Made by a program: the position numbers and the translations under genes. The notes beneath the pieces were generated by a model, which was not told the origin of the DNA, did no database searches, and saw only the letters and a program-made list of their open reading frames with translations. 64,000 nucleotides of DNA from positions 62,001 to 126,000 of the forward strand of contig NZ_JPRD01000020.1 in the NCBI RefSeq assembly GCF_000817815.1, given 5' to 3'. Positions within the stretch are counted from its first letter, which is position 1. The number at the start of each line of letters is the position of its first letter. This stretch comes from Vibrio owensii CAIM 1854 = LMG 25443. Its GTDB lineage: Bacteria; Pseudomonadota; Gammaproteobacteria; Enterobacterales; Vibrionaceae. Positions 18,379 to 28,258 of the stretch are shown piece by piece.

Positions 18379-18402
18379 GGTGTTATATATATGTATAACA
18401 CC
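18379..18402. promoter_or_regulatory. Candidate GntR (YtrA-type) operator
   Basis: A 24-bp near-perfect palindrome with arms GGTGTTATA and TATAACACC around an AT-rich centre, 22 bp upstream of the gntR start codon. Its place just before the gene and its TATA-rich core, which could itself be the -10 region, fit autorepression. Confidence 0.65.
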
Positions 18403-18803
18403 TTGGCAGTGCGATAGAAAGCACCAATCTTCTTGCGCTGTTTTCTCAATCACTTTTGCCGATGAAATTTCGACAAAGTTTGCACCAGAGTTTCACGCAA
18501 AATTTGTACGCAATCGCATACGTTTTTGCCTTCAAAAACTGGTAAAAAATTGTTCACTTCTCATAAGTTGAGAAGAGCTAAAAAAACGAGAAAATTGCGC
18601 CACAAAACTTGGTGAAAAAGTGTGTTTTTTCACTGAGTGAGAATTGGGTGAATATCCGAGTTGTTGCTTTCTTATTTAATGAGAATTTAGTGGGTTTGGA
18701 CCCTAGAAAACCACACGTTCAGTAGGCACTCTGACCTGCCTAAATACCGCTCAACCTGCGAGTTGTTACTCAAAGGATGAGAAAAAGGAGGCAAAGAGGT
18801 TTT
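18403..18803. other. AT-rich intergenic region before second gltS
   Basis: About 400 bp between the divergent gntR operator and gltS. It is A/T-rich with homopolymer runs and a short inverted repeat (CTTCTC / GAGAAG near 18556-18575). I see no credible gene or terminator. It must hold the gltS promoter, but no single strong -35/-10 pair stands out. Unlike the leader of the first gltS, it shows no GC-rich stems. Confidence 0.5.
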
Positions 18804-20030
18804 ATGAATCAGGTTATTTCTGTCGGTCCACAAGAGTCGTTTCTCGTCGCTATTTGTGTGTTGTTCTTGGGACAATTCGTTAACGCTAAATTACCGATCT
18901 TAAAGAAATTCAATATTCCCGAGCCAATCGTGGGTGGTTTGATTGTCGCGTGTGCGATCACCGCGATGCACTTCAATGGAGTGGATTTAGTTTTCGATTT
19001 ACCGCTGCAAAATACTTTCATGTTGATGTTCTTCGCCACTGTTGGTTTGGCTGCGAACTACACCCAATTGATTAAAGGCGGCGCTAAGGTGTTTATCTTC
19101 TTAGCCGTGGCATCGGTGTACATTCTTATTCAAAACGCGGTAGGTGTCTCTTTGGCAACCGCGCTTGGCTTAGACCCGCTTATGGGCTTGATTGCAGGTT
19201 CGATTACGCTGTCTGGCGGTCACGGTACAGGCGCAGCATGGTCGCAAACCTTCCAAGACATGTACGGCTTGCACAACGTTTTAGAAGTGGCAATGGCATC
19301 CGCTACCTTTGGTTTGGTGATTGGTGGCATCATCGGCAGCCCAGTAGCGCAGCGCTTGATCGATAAACGTAACCTTGAATCTGAATACGGACGCACCAAT
19401 CAGACTCACGAGCGTTTCCCTGAATTGGTGACCTACAACGAGCACGAAGAAGACCGCGTAACCGCGAAAAAAGTGGTCGAGAGCTTGTCGATCATCCTGC
19501 TGTGTGTCACAGGTGCTGGTTACTTAGAAGGTTGGGTGAGCAGCTTTGGTATCAAATGGTTGATGATTCCAGACTTCGTTTACGCGCTGTTTATCGGTGT
19601 GGTGATCACCAACATCATGGAAGTGACCAAAGTACGCAAAGTGGATGTTGAGACGGTCGATATTCTTGGTACGGTTTCGCTGTCTCTGTTCCTAGCGATG
19701 GCGCTAATGAGCCTAAAACTGTGGAACATCTTCGACCTAGCAATCCCGTTCCTTATCATTCTTGCGGTGCAATCGGTGATTTTGGCAGTCTTCGCGTACT
19801 ACGTAACGTTCCGTGTGATGGGCAGCAACTACGATGCTGCAGTCATCGCAAGTGGTCACTGTGGCTTTGGTCTGGGCGCAACGCCAACAGCAGTGATGAA
19901 CATGGGCTCTATCGTTAACCGCTTCGGTCCATCACCACAAGCCTTCATGGTGGTGCCTATTGTTGGCGCGTTCTTTATCGACATCGTTAACCTAGTGATT
20001 CTACAGGGCTGTATTTCTTTTATTAAGTGA
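18804..20030 (+). CDS. gltS: Sodium/glutamate symporter (second copy)
   Basis: A 408-residue paralogue of the symporter at 14254. The two align end to end with long identical blocks (for example LPILKKFNIPEPIVGGLIVAC and MGSIVNRFGPSPQAFMVVPIVG) and differ mainly in the central cytoplasmic loop, where this copy has ESEYGRTNQTHERFPE and is three residues shorter. ATG 18804 follows AAAGAGG. Both copies keep the glycine-rich reentrant motifs, so both should be active Na+/glutamate carriers. They have unrelated upstream regions, pointing to different expression rather than simple dosage. Confidence 0.94.
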   Translation: MNQVISVGPQESFLVAICVLFLGQFVNAKLPILKKFNIPEPIVGGLIVACAITAMHFNGVDLVFDLPLQNTFMLMFFATVGLAANYTQLIKGGAKVFIFLAVASVYILIQNAVGVSLATALGLDPLMGLIAGSITLSGGHGTGAAWSQTFQDMYGLHNVLEVAMASATFGLVIGGIIGSPVAQRLIDKRNLESEYGRTNQTHERFPELVTYNEHEEDRVTAKKVVESLSIILLCVTGAGYLEGWVSSFGIKWLMIPDFVYALFIGVVITNIMEVTKVRKVDVETVDILGTVSLSLFLAMALMSLKLWNIFDLAIPFLIILAVQSVILAVFAYYVTFRVMGSNYDAAVIASGHCGFGLGATPTAVMNMGSIVNRFGPSPQAFMVVPIVGAFFIDIVNLVILQGCISFIK

Positions 20031-20050
20031 CTAGCCACGCTCCACAAAGC

Positions 20051-20080
20051 AAAAGCCAGTCCCGAGAGACTGGCTTTTTT
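20051..20080 (+). terminator. Rho-independent terminator after second gltS
   Basis: AAGCCAGTC pairs with GACTGGCTT around a CCGAGA-type loop, followed by a T run. It begins 20 bp after the stop codon. Confidence 0.9.
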
Positions 20081-20166
20081 GATCGGCTTAGAGCAATAGG
20101 CATCAACAATTTAGATTACTGGAATGAGCCATGTCCTTTAAATTTATCAATGACTAATATTCGGTT

Positions 20167-20284
20167 TGTTGAGGACGTTACTGATGCGAAATCGTCGGAC
20201 ATTTATCATCAGTAATTTCCTTTTCTCCTTATAAGACTCTAGCTAATTGCCCGTCGCATCCATCATCGCGACGGGCTTTTTTTA
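20167..20284 (+). ncRNA. Candidate small RNA between gltS and ulaG
   Basis: A second complete intrinsic terminator lies at 20249-20283 (GCCCGTCGC paired with GCGACGGGC, then eight Ts) although gltS already stops at 20080 and ulaG is on the other strand. Upstream of it are a 9-bp stem (TTACTGATG at 20178-20186 with CATCAGTAA at 20207-20215), a pyrimidine-rich single-stranded stretch (20216-20231) and a TAATAT -10-like box at 20155-20160. Stem, U-rich linker and terminator is the usual layout of an Hfq-dependent RNA. The -35 is weak, so a back-up terminator is the alternative. Confidence 0.4.
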
Positions 20285-20312
20285 TTCCTGCCAAACGGAC
20301 GTTGCGACGGAA

Positions 20313-21494
<1,182 letters not shown>

Positions 21495-21504
21495 CTAGGG
21501 CGCG

Positions 21505-22260
21505 TTAGACCAGAATGACTTGTGTCCCTTTTGCTTCTATCGCTTTGATGACCTCTGGGTTGGCGTTTTTGCCAGTGATCAGAATGTCGATTTTCTCGGT
21601 AGGACAGAACAACATGCCCGTTCTGTGACCCACTTTGGAGCTGTCTACCACGACGACAAGTTTGTCGATTTGCTCAAGCATTTGCTGCTCAGCCACCGCG
21701 GTTAACATGTCGGCTTTGTAGAGTCCGGCTTCGGTTAACCCTTTACCCGAGGTGAACATCCAATTGCCTGCGTAACTGCCAAGCGAGTTGGGTGCCGGAT
21801 TTAAGAACAGTTTTTGCGAACGGTTGTATTGACCGCCAATGATGATCACATCGTCATGGTCTTCATTGATCAGGTAGCTTGCCAATGGGAAGTAGTTGGT
21901 GACGATCTGCACGTCTTGCCCACATAGCTTCTGCCCAAGTAGGAAAGCGGTCGAACCGCAGTTGATGACCACGCTGTCGCCAGGCTGACAAAGCTCAGCG
22001 GCTTGCATCGCAATCAAGGATTTTTCTTCGTAATGCTCAGTGCTGTTGATGTTCAGCGGTGACCATTTTTTCTTTTCTGCTTCGACGCGTTCTGCGCCGT
22101 TGCGTACTTTGCGTAGTTTGCCTAGTTCATCCAGCTTAGAGATATCACGGCGAGCCGTCGCTGGAGAGACGTTAAAGCTCTCAATAATGTGTGAGACGTT
22201 AATCGTCTGATTTTCTTCTAATAAAGACAGAATGCCATTGTGTCTTTGTACTTCATTCAT
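21505..22260 (-). CDS. ulaR: DeoR-family repressor of ascorbate genes
   Basis: A 251-residue regulator, the same length as E. coli UlaR. The N-terminal DeoR helix-turn-helix is ETINVSHIIESFNVSPATARRDISKLDELGKLRKVRNGAE (with Q in place of the first E), followed by the sugar-phosphate sensing domain (SVVINCGSTAFLLGQKLCGQDVQIVTNYFPLASYLI, then GNWMFTSGKGLTEAGLYKADMLTAVAEQQML). ATG 22260 is chosen from three close candidates since AGGG lies 8 nt away. It is divergent from the transporter gene and is expected to respond to ascorbate-6-phosphate. Confidence 0.95.
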   Translation of the reverse strand: MNEVQRHNGILSLLEENQTINVSHIIESFNVSPATARRDISKLDELGKLRKVRNGAERVEAEKKKWSPLNINSTEHYEEKSLIAMQAAELCQPGDSVVINCGSTAFLLGQKLCGQDVQIVTNYFPLASYLINEDHDDVIIIGGQYNRSQKLFLNPAPNSLGSYAGNWMFTSGKGLTEAGLYKADMLTAVAEQQMLEQIDKLVVVVDSSKVGHRTGMLFCPTEKIDILITGKNANPEVIKAIEAKGTQVILV

Positions 22261-22646
22261 ACCCATCACCCTATTTGATTCAAATTCACCGAAATGTGTA
22301 TCTAGTGATTATTTGGTGATTGCTTGTGATTTGTTTTGATTCTATTAATCACACTCTTGATTGTCAAATTCAAGACTGATGAAAATCTGAACTTCATCAC
22401 AGGATTTTATAAGTTGTTGTATTTGTTGATAATTTAGTTTTTGTGTGTGATCCGCTTACCATTTGTAGGGTTTTTTGGAGGGCAAAATTGATAAATATCA
22501 AAATAATCACAAATGAGCATTGCGTGATTACTTTTGATTGTTAGAGTTTATTTCGTGAGCAAAAACTGAGTAGATTCTACGACATCAGATGGAATCACTC
22601 TGACCTACATACGATTACAAATAAAAAACACTCTAGGGGTAAAGAT
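22261..22646. promoter_or_regulatory. ulaR/ulaA divergent control region with repeated GTGATT half-sites
   Basis: This 386-bp AT-rich gap holds repeats of GTGATT or its complement AATCAC. Three copies are in line at 22305-22310, 22316-22321 and 22326-22331, with an inverted copy at 22347-22352. An inverted pair (22505-22510 and 22524-22529) lies about 120 bp before the transporter start. Two separated groups fit a repressor that loops DNA, as known for E. coli UlaR. Operator identity is inferred. Confidence 0.5.
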
Positions 22647-24407
22647 ATGGAGTTCTTGTACGACATCTTCTATATTTTTTACAGCCAAGTTATGACCAAA
22701 GCCCCACTACTACTGGGTTTGGTAACATGCATTGGCTATTGGTTGCTGAGAAGAGACGCCACCACCATCATTAAAGGTTCCATCAAAACGATCGTGGGTT
22801 TCATGCTGGTTCAAGTGGGTGCAGGCACCCTAGTTGCTGGCTTCAAACCTGTGATTTCCAAACTTTCTGAATACCACGGGCTAACCGGCTCGGTCATTGA
22901 CCCTTACACCTCCATGATGTCTACCATGGAAGCGATGGGCGATAACTACTCTTGGGTAGGTTACGCCGTTCTATTGGCATTAGGTATTAACATCCTCTTG
23001 GTACTGTTCCGCCGCTACACGGGTATCCGCACCATCATGCTGACTGGTCACATCATGTTCCAGCAAGCGGGTCTGATCGCCGTGTTCTACTTTGTGCTTG
23101 GCGCAAGCATGTGGGAAACCATCATTTACTCTGCGGTGTTAATGGCGCTGTACTGGGGTATCTCCTCCAACATCATGTTCAAGCCAACCGAAGAAGTCAC
23201 CGGCGGGGCGGGTTTCTCTATTGGTCACCAACAACAGGTGGCGTCTTGGATTGCAACAAAAGTAGCGCCAAAACTGGGTGATAAGAACGACAGCGTTGAC
23301 CACCTAGAACTGCCTAAATGGCTACACATCTTCCACGACAGCATCGCAGCAACGGCGATCGTGATGACGGTGTTCTTCGGCATCATTCTGCTTTCATTCG
23401 GTCTTGATAACCTTCAAGAAATGGCGGGCACCACACACTGGACTATCTACATCCTAGAAACGGGTCTGAAATTCGCTGTAGCGATTCAGGTGATTGTTGC
23501 GGGTGTACGTATGTTCGTTGCTGAGCTGTCTGAAGCGTTCAAAGGCATCTCTGAGCGCGTGATTCCAAATGCAGTATTGGCGATTGACTGTGCGGCTATC
23601 TACGCATTCTCTCCAAACGCAATGGTATTTGGTTTCATGTGGGGTGCGCTGGGTCAGTTCGCTGCAGTACTGGCGATGTTGGCATTCGATGCGCCAATCA
23701 TGATCATCCCTGGCTTCATTCCAATGTTCTTCTCTAACGCGACCATCGGCGTATTTGCTAACCACTTCGGTGGCTGGAAAGCGGTGATGAAGATCTGTTT
23801 CGTGATGGGCATCATAGAGGTGCTAGGTTCCGCTTGGGCTATCCACCTATTTAGTCAACACGGCACAGAATTCAACGGCTGGATGGGCATGGCGGACTGG
23901 GCGCTTGTATTCCCACCAATCATGCAAGGTCTGTCTGCATCGAAAATGTTCTTCTTCGTTCTTGTTGGTCTGTCTCTGGTTTACATGTTCTTCGCTTCTC
24001 GCAAGCTACGTGCTGAAGAAGACGCGCAAGGCACAGTAGAAATCAGTGAAGAGCCAGAAGTGATTGAAGCGGTAGAGCAAGCAATCAAAGCGAGTGACGG
24101 TCTGCGCCCAGTAAGCATCCTAGCAGTATGTGGTAACGGTCAAGGTTCATCGATGATGATGAAAATGAAGATCGGCAAATACCTAGAGAAGAAAGGCATT
24201 CCTCACGTGATGGACTCATGCGCAGTGTCTGACTACAAGTCGAAGCTTGCGAGCACAGACATCATCGTATCGTCGAAGCACCTGTCTGCGGAGATGGAAC
24301 CAGGCGAAGGCAAGTTTGTACTCGGGGTGCAAAACATGCTTAACCCTAACTCCTTCGGTGACGAGCTACTCGACATCATCAATAAAAACTTTGTACCAGC
24401 AAAATAA
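22647..24407 (+). CDS. ulaA: Ascorbate PTS transporter, fused IIC-IIB (UlaA-UlaB)
   Basis: A 586-residue fusion. Residues 1 to about 455 are the membrane IIC permease (UlaA-like, about eleven hydrophobic segments, including [27 protein letters not shown] and [16 protein letters not shown]). An acidic linker leads to a IIB domain (about 488-586) with the phosphorylated cysteine Cys495 in [12 protein letters not shown]. In E. coli these are separate proteins of 465 and 101 residues. It imports L-ascorbate and phosphorylates it to L-ascorbate-6-phosphate, using phosphate from the IIA protein at 24529. First gene of the plus-strand ula operon. Confidence 0.96.
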   Translation: MEFLYDIFYIFYSQVMTKAPLLLGLVTCIGYWLLRRDATTIIKGSIKTIVGFMLVQVGAGTLVAGFKPVISKLSEYHGLTGSVIDPYTSMMSTMEAMGDNYSWVGYAVLLALGINILLVLFRRYTGIRTIMLTGHIMFQQAGLIAVFYFVLGASMWETIIYSAVLMALYWGISSNIMFKPTEEVTGGAGFSIGHQQQVASWIATKVAPKLGDKNDSVDHLELPKWLHIFHDSIAATAIVMTVFFGIILLSFGLDNLQEMAGTTHWTIYILETGLKFAVAIQVIVAGVRMFVAELSEAFKGISERVIPNAVLAIDCAAIYAFSPNAMVFGFMWGALGQFAAVLAMLAFDAPIMIIPGFIPMFFSNATIGVFANHFGGWKAVMKICFVMGIIEVLGSAWAIHLFSQHGTEFNGWMGMADWALVFPPIMQGLSASKMFFFVLVGLSLVYMFFASRKLRAEEDAQGTVEISEEPEVIEAVEQAIKASDGLRPVSILAVCGNGQGSSMMMKMKIGKYLEKKGIPHVMDSCAVSDYKSKLASTDIIVSSKHLSAEMEPGEGKFVLGVQNMLNPNSFGDELLDIINKNFVPAK

Positions 24408-24475
24408 AACAGCATGACCAAATATCTCTCAATGAAGAGATGAGAAACCAATAACAAACAGCGAATAACAACAGT

Positions 24476-24510
24476 GGTGCCGGGTTTCGGAAAGCCAAAG
24501 TCACGGCACC
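24476..24510 (+). other. Intercistronic stem-loop between ulaA and ulaC
   Basis: GGTGCCG (24476-24482) pairs with CGGCACC (24504-24510) in the 121-bp gap between the transporter and IIA genes. There is no T run. It ends just before the TGGAG ribosome binding site of ulaC and may set relative mRNA stability of the two parts. Confidence 0.5.
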
Positions 24511-24528
24511 CAAACTGGAGATAGAACA

Positions 24529-25005
24529 ATGGGATTAAAACAATCACTGATCGACAACAACTCAATCAAACTGCAAGCAAAAGCGTCTAACTGGCGTGAA
24601 GCAATCAAGATTGGTACGGACATGTTGATTGCCTCTGGTGCGATTCAGCCTTCTTACCACGATGCCATCATCAGCAGCGTGGAAGAGTTGGGTCCTTACA
24701 TCTGCATCGCGCCTAACTTGGCACTGCCACACGCAAGACCAGAAAACGGCGTAATTCGTACTGCTTTCGCACTGGTTACGCTAGAAGAGCCAATCTACTT
24801 TGAAGGCGAAGACGAGCCAGTTGATGTGTTGATCACGCTAGCGGGCAGTTCTTCAGACGAGCACATGGAAGGTCTGATGGAAGTGACCCAAGTGTTGGAT
24901 GATGAAGACAGCGAAACGGGCGTGGATTTGGACAAGCTTCGCCGTTGCCGCAGCAAAACCGATGTATTCAACGTGATTGATGAAGCTCTGGCTGTTACTG
25001 CCTAA
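24529..25005 (+). CDS. ulaC: Ascorbate PTS IIA component
   Basis: A 158-residue cytoplasmic IIA protein of the mannitol/fructose-type fold. It accepts phosphate from HPr and passes it to the IIB domain of the upstream fusion. The active-site histidine is His68 in PNLALPHARPENGV. Preceding sequence WREAIKIGTDMLIASGAIQPSYHDAIISSVEELGPYICI is typical of UlaC. TGGAG lies 8 nt before the ATG. It stops 9 bp before ulaF. Confidence 0.95.
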   Translation: MGLKQSLIDNNSIKLQAKASNWREAIKIGTDMLIASGAIQPSYHDAIISSVEELGPYICIAPNLALPHARPENGVIRTAFALVTLEEPIYFEGEDEPVDVLITLAGSSSDEHMEGLMEVTQVLDDEDSETGVDLDKLRRCRSKTDVFNVIDEALAVTA

Positions 25006-25014
25006 GGAGAAATC

Positions 25015-25707
25015 ATGTACAGCGAACTGAAACAACGTGTGCTCGAAGCCAACCTCAAACTGCCGAAATACGGCTTGGTGACCTTCACCTGGGGCAACGT
25101 GTCTGAGATTGACCGCGAGCGCGGCGTGATTGCGATTAAACCGTCGGGGGTGGAATACGATGGCATGCGCGCTGAGCACATTGTGGTGGTCGATTTAGAC
25201 GGCAATGTGGTGGAAGGCAATATGAATCCATCCAGCGATACCGCGACCCACATTGAGATCTACAAAGCGTTCCCACAAGTAGGCGGCGTGGTGCACACCC
25301 ACTCACGCAGCGCAACGATTTGGGCACAAGCAGGGATTGATATTCCTGCACTGGGCACGACTCATGCCGATTACTTCTACGGCGACATTCCGTGTACTCG
25401 CAAGCTCTCACAACGTGAAATTGCGGAAGAGTATGAAAAGAACACTGGCTTAGTGATAGTGGAAGAGTTTCGTCAACGTCGCATCGACCCAATGGCTGTG
25501 CCAAGCGTGATTGTAGCAGGGCATGCGCCTTTCTCTTGGGGAACCAACGCTGACGATGCCGTGCACAACGCAGTGGTATTGGAAGAGATTTCTGCCATGG
25601 CATTAGCAACGCGTTCACTCAACAGCGGCATCAAGATCCAGCCTGAGCTTTCAGACAAACACTACCTGCGTAAGCACGGTGAAAACGCCTACTACGGGCA
25701 GAGGTAA
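25015..25707 (+). CDS. ulaF: L-ribulose-5-phosphate 4-epimerase
   Basis: A 230-residue class II aldolase-fold enzyme that converts L-ribulose-5-phosphate to D-xylulose-5-phosphate, the last step of the ascorbate route. Family motifs are [26 protein letters not shown], the zinc ligands in [14 protein letters not shown] and the later His in [19 protein letters not shown] precedes the ATG. An AraD role in arabinose use is an alternative by sequence, but the neighbours settle it as UlaF. Confidence 0.94.
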   Translation: MYSELKQRVLEANLKLPKYGLVTFTWGNVSEIDRERGVIAIKPSGVEYDGMRAEHIVVVDLDGNVVEGNMNPSSDTATHIEIYKAFPQVGGVVHTHSRSATIWAQAGIDIPALGTTHADYFYGDIPCTRKLSQREIAEEYEKNTGLVIVEEFRQRRIDPMAVPSVIVAGHAPFSWGTNADDAVHNAVVLEEISAMALATRSLNSGIKIQPELSDKHYLRKHGENAYYGQR

Positions 25708-25711
25708 CGAC

Positions 25712-26533
25712 ATGTACAAAGTGCTTGCTTTAGATTTAGACGGAACCGTCCTCACCGATGACCACAGCATTCACCCAGAGGTGAAAAAAGCGATTCAAGA
25801 AGCGCAGCAGAAGTGTCACGTGGTGATTGTCACCGGACGCCATCACACCGCGGCACGCCCGTATTACGATGAGTTGGGTCTTACCACGCCTATCATCTGC
25901 TGCAACGGCACTTATGTTTATGACTACCACAATGATCGAGTGCTCAAGCACAACTCCATTGATAAGGAAGACGCGCTGACGTTCATCGCCTTAGCGAAGG
26001 AGTTTCAGGTCAAGATGGTGATGTACGTAACCGATGCCATGACGTACTCAAACTACAACCCAATTCACTACATGGAAGCGTTGGAAAAGTGGGCGAAAAC
26101 CGCGCCTGAGCACCTTCAACCGAAGATCTACAAAATCGACTCGTTCAGCGAAGAAGTGCGCAATACCGAGTTCGTGTGGAAATTCGTAGTGGAAGGTTTA
26201 CCAAGCTCGGTAGAACGCTTGATTGAAAACCCATGGGTGAAAGAGAAATTCAACGGCGAACGCTCGTGGTCGAATCGCATAGACTTCGCAGCAAAAGGCA
26301 ACAGCAAAGGCTTAAGACTGGCGGAATACGTTTCTGAGCTGGGTTATCACCCGAATCATGTCATTGCCGTGGGCGATAACCACAATGATATTTCCATGCT
26401 CCGTTACGCTGGATTAGGCGTTGCCATGAATAACGCAGACGAGACGGTACGTTCAAGCGCCCGTTTGGTGTGCGAAACCGATAACAATAACGACGGCTTA
26501 GCTCGTCTGATACGTGAAAAAATTCAAGGATAA
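25712..26533 (+). CDS. Cof-type HAD phosphatase in the ula operon
   Basis: A 273-residue HAD-IIB (Cof/YidA-like) hydrolase. Motif I is ALDLDGTVLTDDH, motif II is VVIVTGRHHTAARPY, motif III includes the Lys in AAKGNSKGLRL, and motif IV is GDNHNDISML. ATG 25712 follows GAGGTAAC and starts 5 bp after ulaF. E. coli ula operons have no such gene. A role in clearing phosphorylated intermediates or dead-end sugar phosphates of ascorbate breakdown is plausible from position, but it is an inference. Confidence 0.93.
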   Translation: MYKVLALDLDGTVLTDDHSIHPEVKKAIQEAQQKCHVVIVTGRHHTAARPYYDELGLTTPIICCNGTYVYDYHNDRVLKHNSIDKEDALTFIALAKEFQVKMVMYVTDAMTYSNYNPIHYMEALEKWAKTAPEHLQPKIYKIDSFSEEVRNTEFVWKFVVEGLPSSVERLIENPWVKEKFNGERSWSNRIDFAAKGNSKGLRLAEYVSELGYHPNHVIAVGDNHNDISMLRYAGLGVAMNNADETVRSSARLVCETDNNNDGLARLIREKIQG

Positions 26534-26538
26534 GCATC

Positions 26539-27186
26539 ATGACCAAACCAATGATTCAAATCGCTCTAGACCAAACTAACCTAACTGACGCCGTGGCGGT
26601 TGCAAGCAATGTATACAGCTACGTCGATGTGATTGAAGTGGGCACTATCTTAGCGTTCGCAGAAGGGATGAATGCGGTCTCGACGCTACGTAAGAACCAC
26701 CCAGACCACATTCTGGTGTGTGATATGAAGACCACTGACGGCGGCGCGATTTTGTCTCGCATGGCGTTTGAAGCAGGCGCTGACTGGATTACGGTTTCAG
26801 CCGCAGCGCACATTGCGACCATTGAAGCGTGTAAAAAAGTCGCGGATGAATTTAGTGGCGAAATCCAAATCGAAATCTACGGCAACTGGACGATGGAAGA
26901 TGCGCAAGCGTGGGTGGATCTTGGCATCACTCAAGCGATTTACCATCGTTCTCGCGACGCAGAGTTGGCCGGTATTGGTTGGACAGATGCTGACATCAGC
27001 AAGATGCGTCAACTCTCTGAGCTAGGTATCGAGCTCTCTATCACGGGCGGTATCGTGCCAGAAGACATTTACCTGTTTGAAGGTATCAAAGCGAAAACCT
27101 TTATCGCAGGTCGTGCATTGGCGGGTGACAAAGGGCAAGAGACCGCAGAAGCACTGAAAGCGCAAATCGACCGTTACTGGAACTAG
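26539..27186 (+). CDS. ulaD: 3-keto-L-gulonate-6-phosphate decarboxylase
   Basis: A 215-residue (beta/alpha)8 enzyme of the orotidine-monophosphate decarboxylase superfamily that decarboxylates 3-keto-L-gulonate-6-phosphate to L-xylulose-5-phosphate. Key features are the N-terminal QIALDQTNL, the metal/catalytic strand VCDMKTTDGG, the strand IQIEIYGNWTMED and the phosphate loop region SITGGIVPEDI with FIAGRALAG. It starts 5 bp after the HAD gene and ends 8 bp before ulaE, within the operon. Confidence 0.96.
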   Translation: MTKPMIQIALDQTNLTDAVAVASNVYSYVDVIEVGTILAFAEGMNAVSTLRKNHPDHILVCDMKTTDGGAILSRMAFEAGADWITVSAAAHIATIEACKKVADEFSGEIQIEIYGNWTMEDAQAWVDLGITQAIYHRSRDAELAGIGWTDADISKMRQLSELGIELSITGGIVPEDIYLFEGIKAKTFIAGRALAGDKGQETAEALKAQIDRYWN

Positions 27187-27194
27187 GGGGCGAC

Positions 27195-28076
27195 ATGTAT
27201 CAGAACCTACAACGCCATCGTGTTGGCTTGTATGAAAAAGCGTTGCCGAACGAGTTGAGTTGGGAAGAAAAGCTTAGCGTGACCAAAGAATTAGGCTTCG
27301 ACTTTCTAGAGATCTCGGTTGACGAATCAGACGAGCGCCGTAGCCGTTTAGATTGGGACGACGAGACGATTTATGCCCTGCGTCACCAGTGCGAACGTTA
27401 TGGCATGCCATTGCAGTCGATGTGTTTGAGCGCACACCGCAAGTTCCCGTTTGGCTCGGCTGATCCGAAGATTCGCGAGCAAGCCGTGCTGCACATGGAA
27501 AAGGCGATTGCATTGGCGTACAAACTTGGCGTCCGTACTATTCAATTGGCTGGCTACGATGTGTATTACGAGCCAGCAAACCGTGCCACGCATTTGCGCT
27601 TTATTGAAGGTATGAAGGAAGCGGCAAAACTGGCTGAGCGCGCAGGCGTGATGCTTGCTGTTGAAATCATGGACACCGATTACCTCAATTCATTGAGTAA
27701 GTTCGAGGTGCTCAATCGCGAAGTGAATTCGCCGTATTTCACTGCTTATCCAGACGTAGGCAACATCTCGGGTTGGAATTACGACGTGTGTACCGAGCTT
27801 AAATTGAGTAAGCCGCACATTACCCAAATCCACCTTAAAGACACTTATCGCGTGACGCCGGAATACAAAGGTCAGTTCCGCGATCTCGTGATTGGCGATG
27901 GTGAAGTGAACTTCGATGCCATTTTCCGCACACTTAAAGAGACAGACTGCGTCGTGCCATTGGTGATTGAGATGTGGGCGCACGATGAACATTGGCGCGC
28001 GCACATTCAAACCGCTCAAAAGCGCTTAAATCAAGCGTGTGATCATGCGGAATTACCTAGGTTGTTTGCCGCATAA
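27195..28076 (+). CDS. ulaE: L-xylulose-5-phosphate 3-epimerase
   Basis: A 293-residue TIM-barrel sugar-phosphate epimerase (AP-endonuclease-2 superfamily) that makes L-ribulose-5-phosphate for UlaF. Metal-ligand strands are visible as VEIMDTDYLN, TAYPDVGNISGWNYD, THITQIHLKDTYRV-like segment (PHITQIHLKDTYRVTP) and PLVIEMWAHDEHW. The N terminus (VGLYEKALPNELSWEEKLSVTKELGFDFLEISVDESDERRSRLDW) matches the UlaE/SgbU group closely. Last gene of the operon, followed by a terminator. Confidence 0.96.
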   Translation: MYQNLQRHRVGLYEKALPNELSWEEKLSVTKELGFDFLEISVDESDERRSRLDWDDETIYALRHQCERYGMPLQSMCLSAHRKFPFGSADPKIREQAVLHMEKAIALAYKLGVRTIQLAGYDVYYEPANRATHLRFIEGMKEAAKLAERAGVMLAVEIMDTDYLNSLSKFEVLNREVNSPYFTAYPDVGNISGWNYDVCTELKLSKPHITQIHLKDTYRVTPEYKGQFRDLVIGDGEVNFDAIFRTLKETDCVVPLVIEMWAHDEHWRAHIQTAQKRLNQACDHAELPRLFAA

Positions 28077-28109
28077 TTCTTTCTGGGTCGTATAAACACT
28101 TACATGCTC

Positions 28110-28134
28110 CGGTGCTCGTTATGAGCACCGTTTT
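28110..28134 (+). terminator. Rho-independent terminator of the ula operon
   Basis: CGGTGCTC pairs with GAGCACCG around a 5-nt loop, followed by TTTTCCC. A second hairpin (GTGCAGTTTT with AAAACTGCAC, 28149-28179) lies just after and may act as a back-up. Confidence 0.8.
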
Positions 28135-28258
28135 CCCATCGTGGGAACGTGCAGTTTTTAACCCTCGTGAAAACTGCACTCTTTCGTTTCATTGGTTGAC
28201 TTACCATCAGGGTTGGCGCAAAGTTGCGCTTTGTCGTTATGAAACCCCGTTAATCTGA

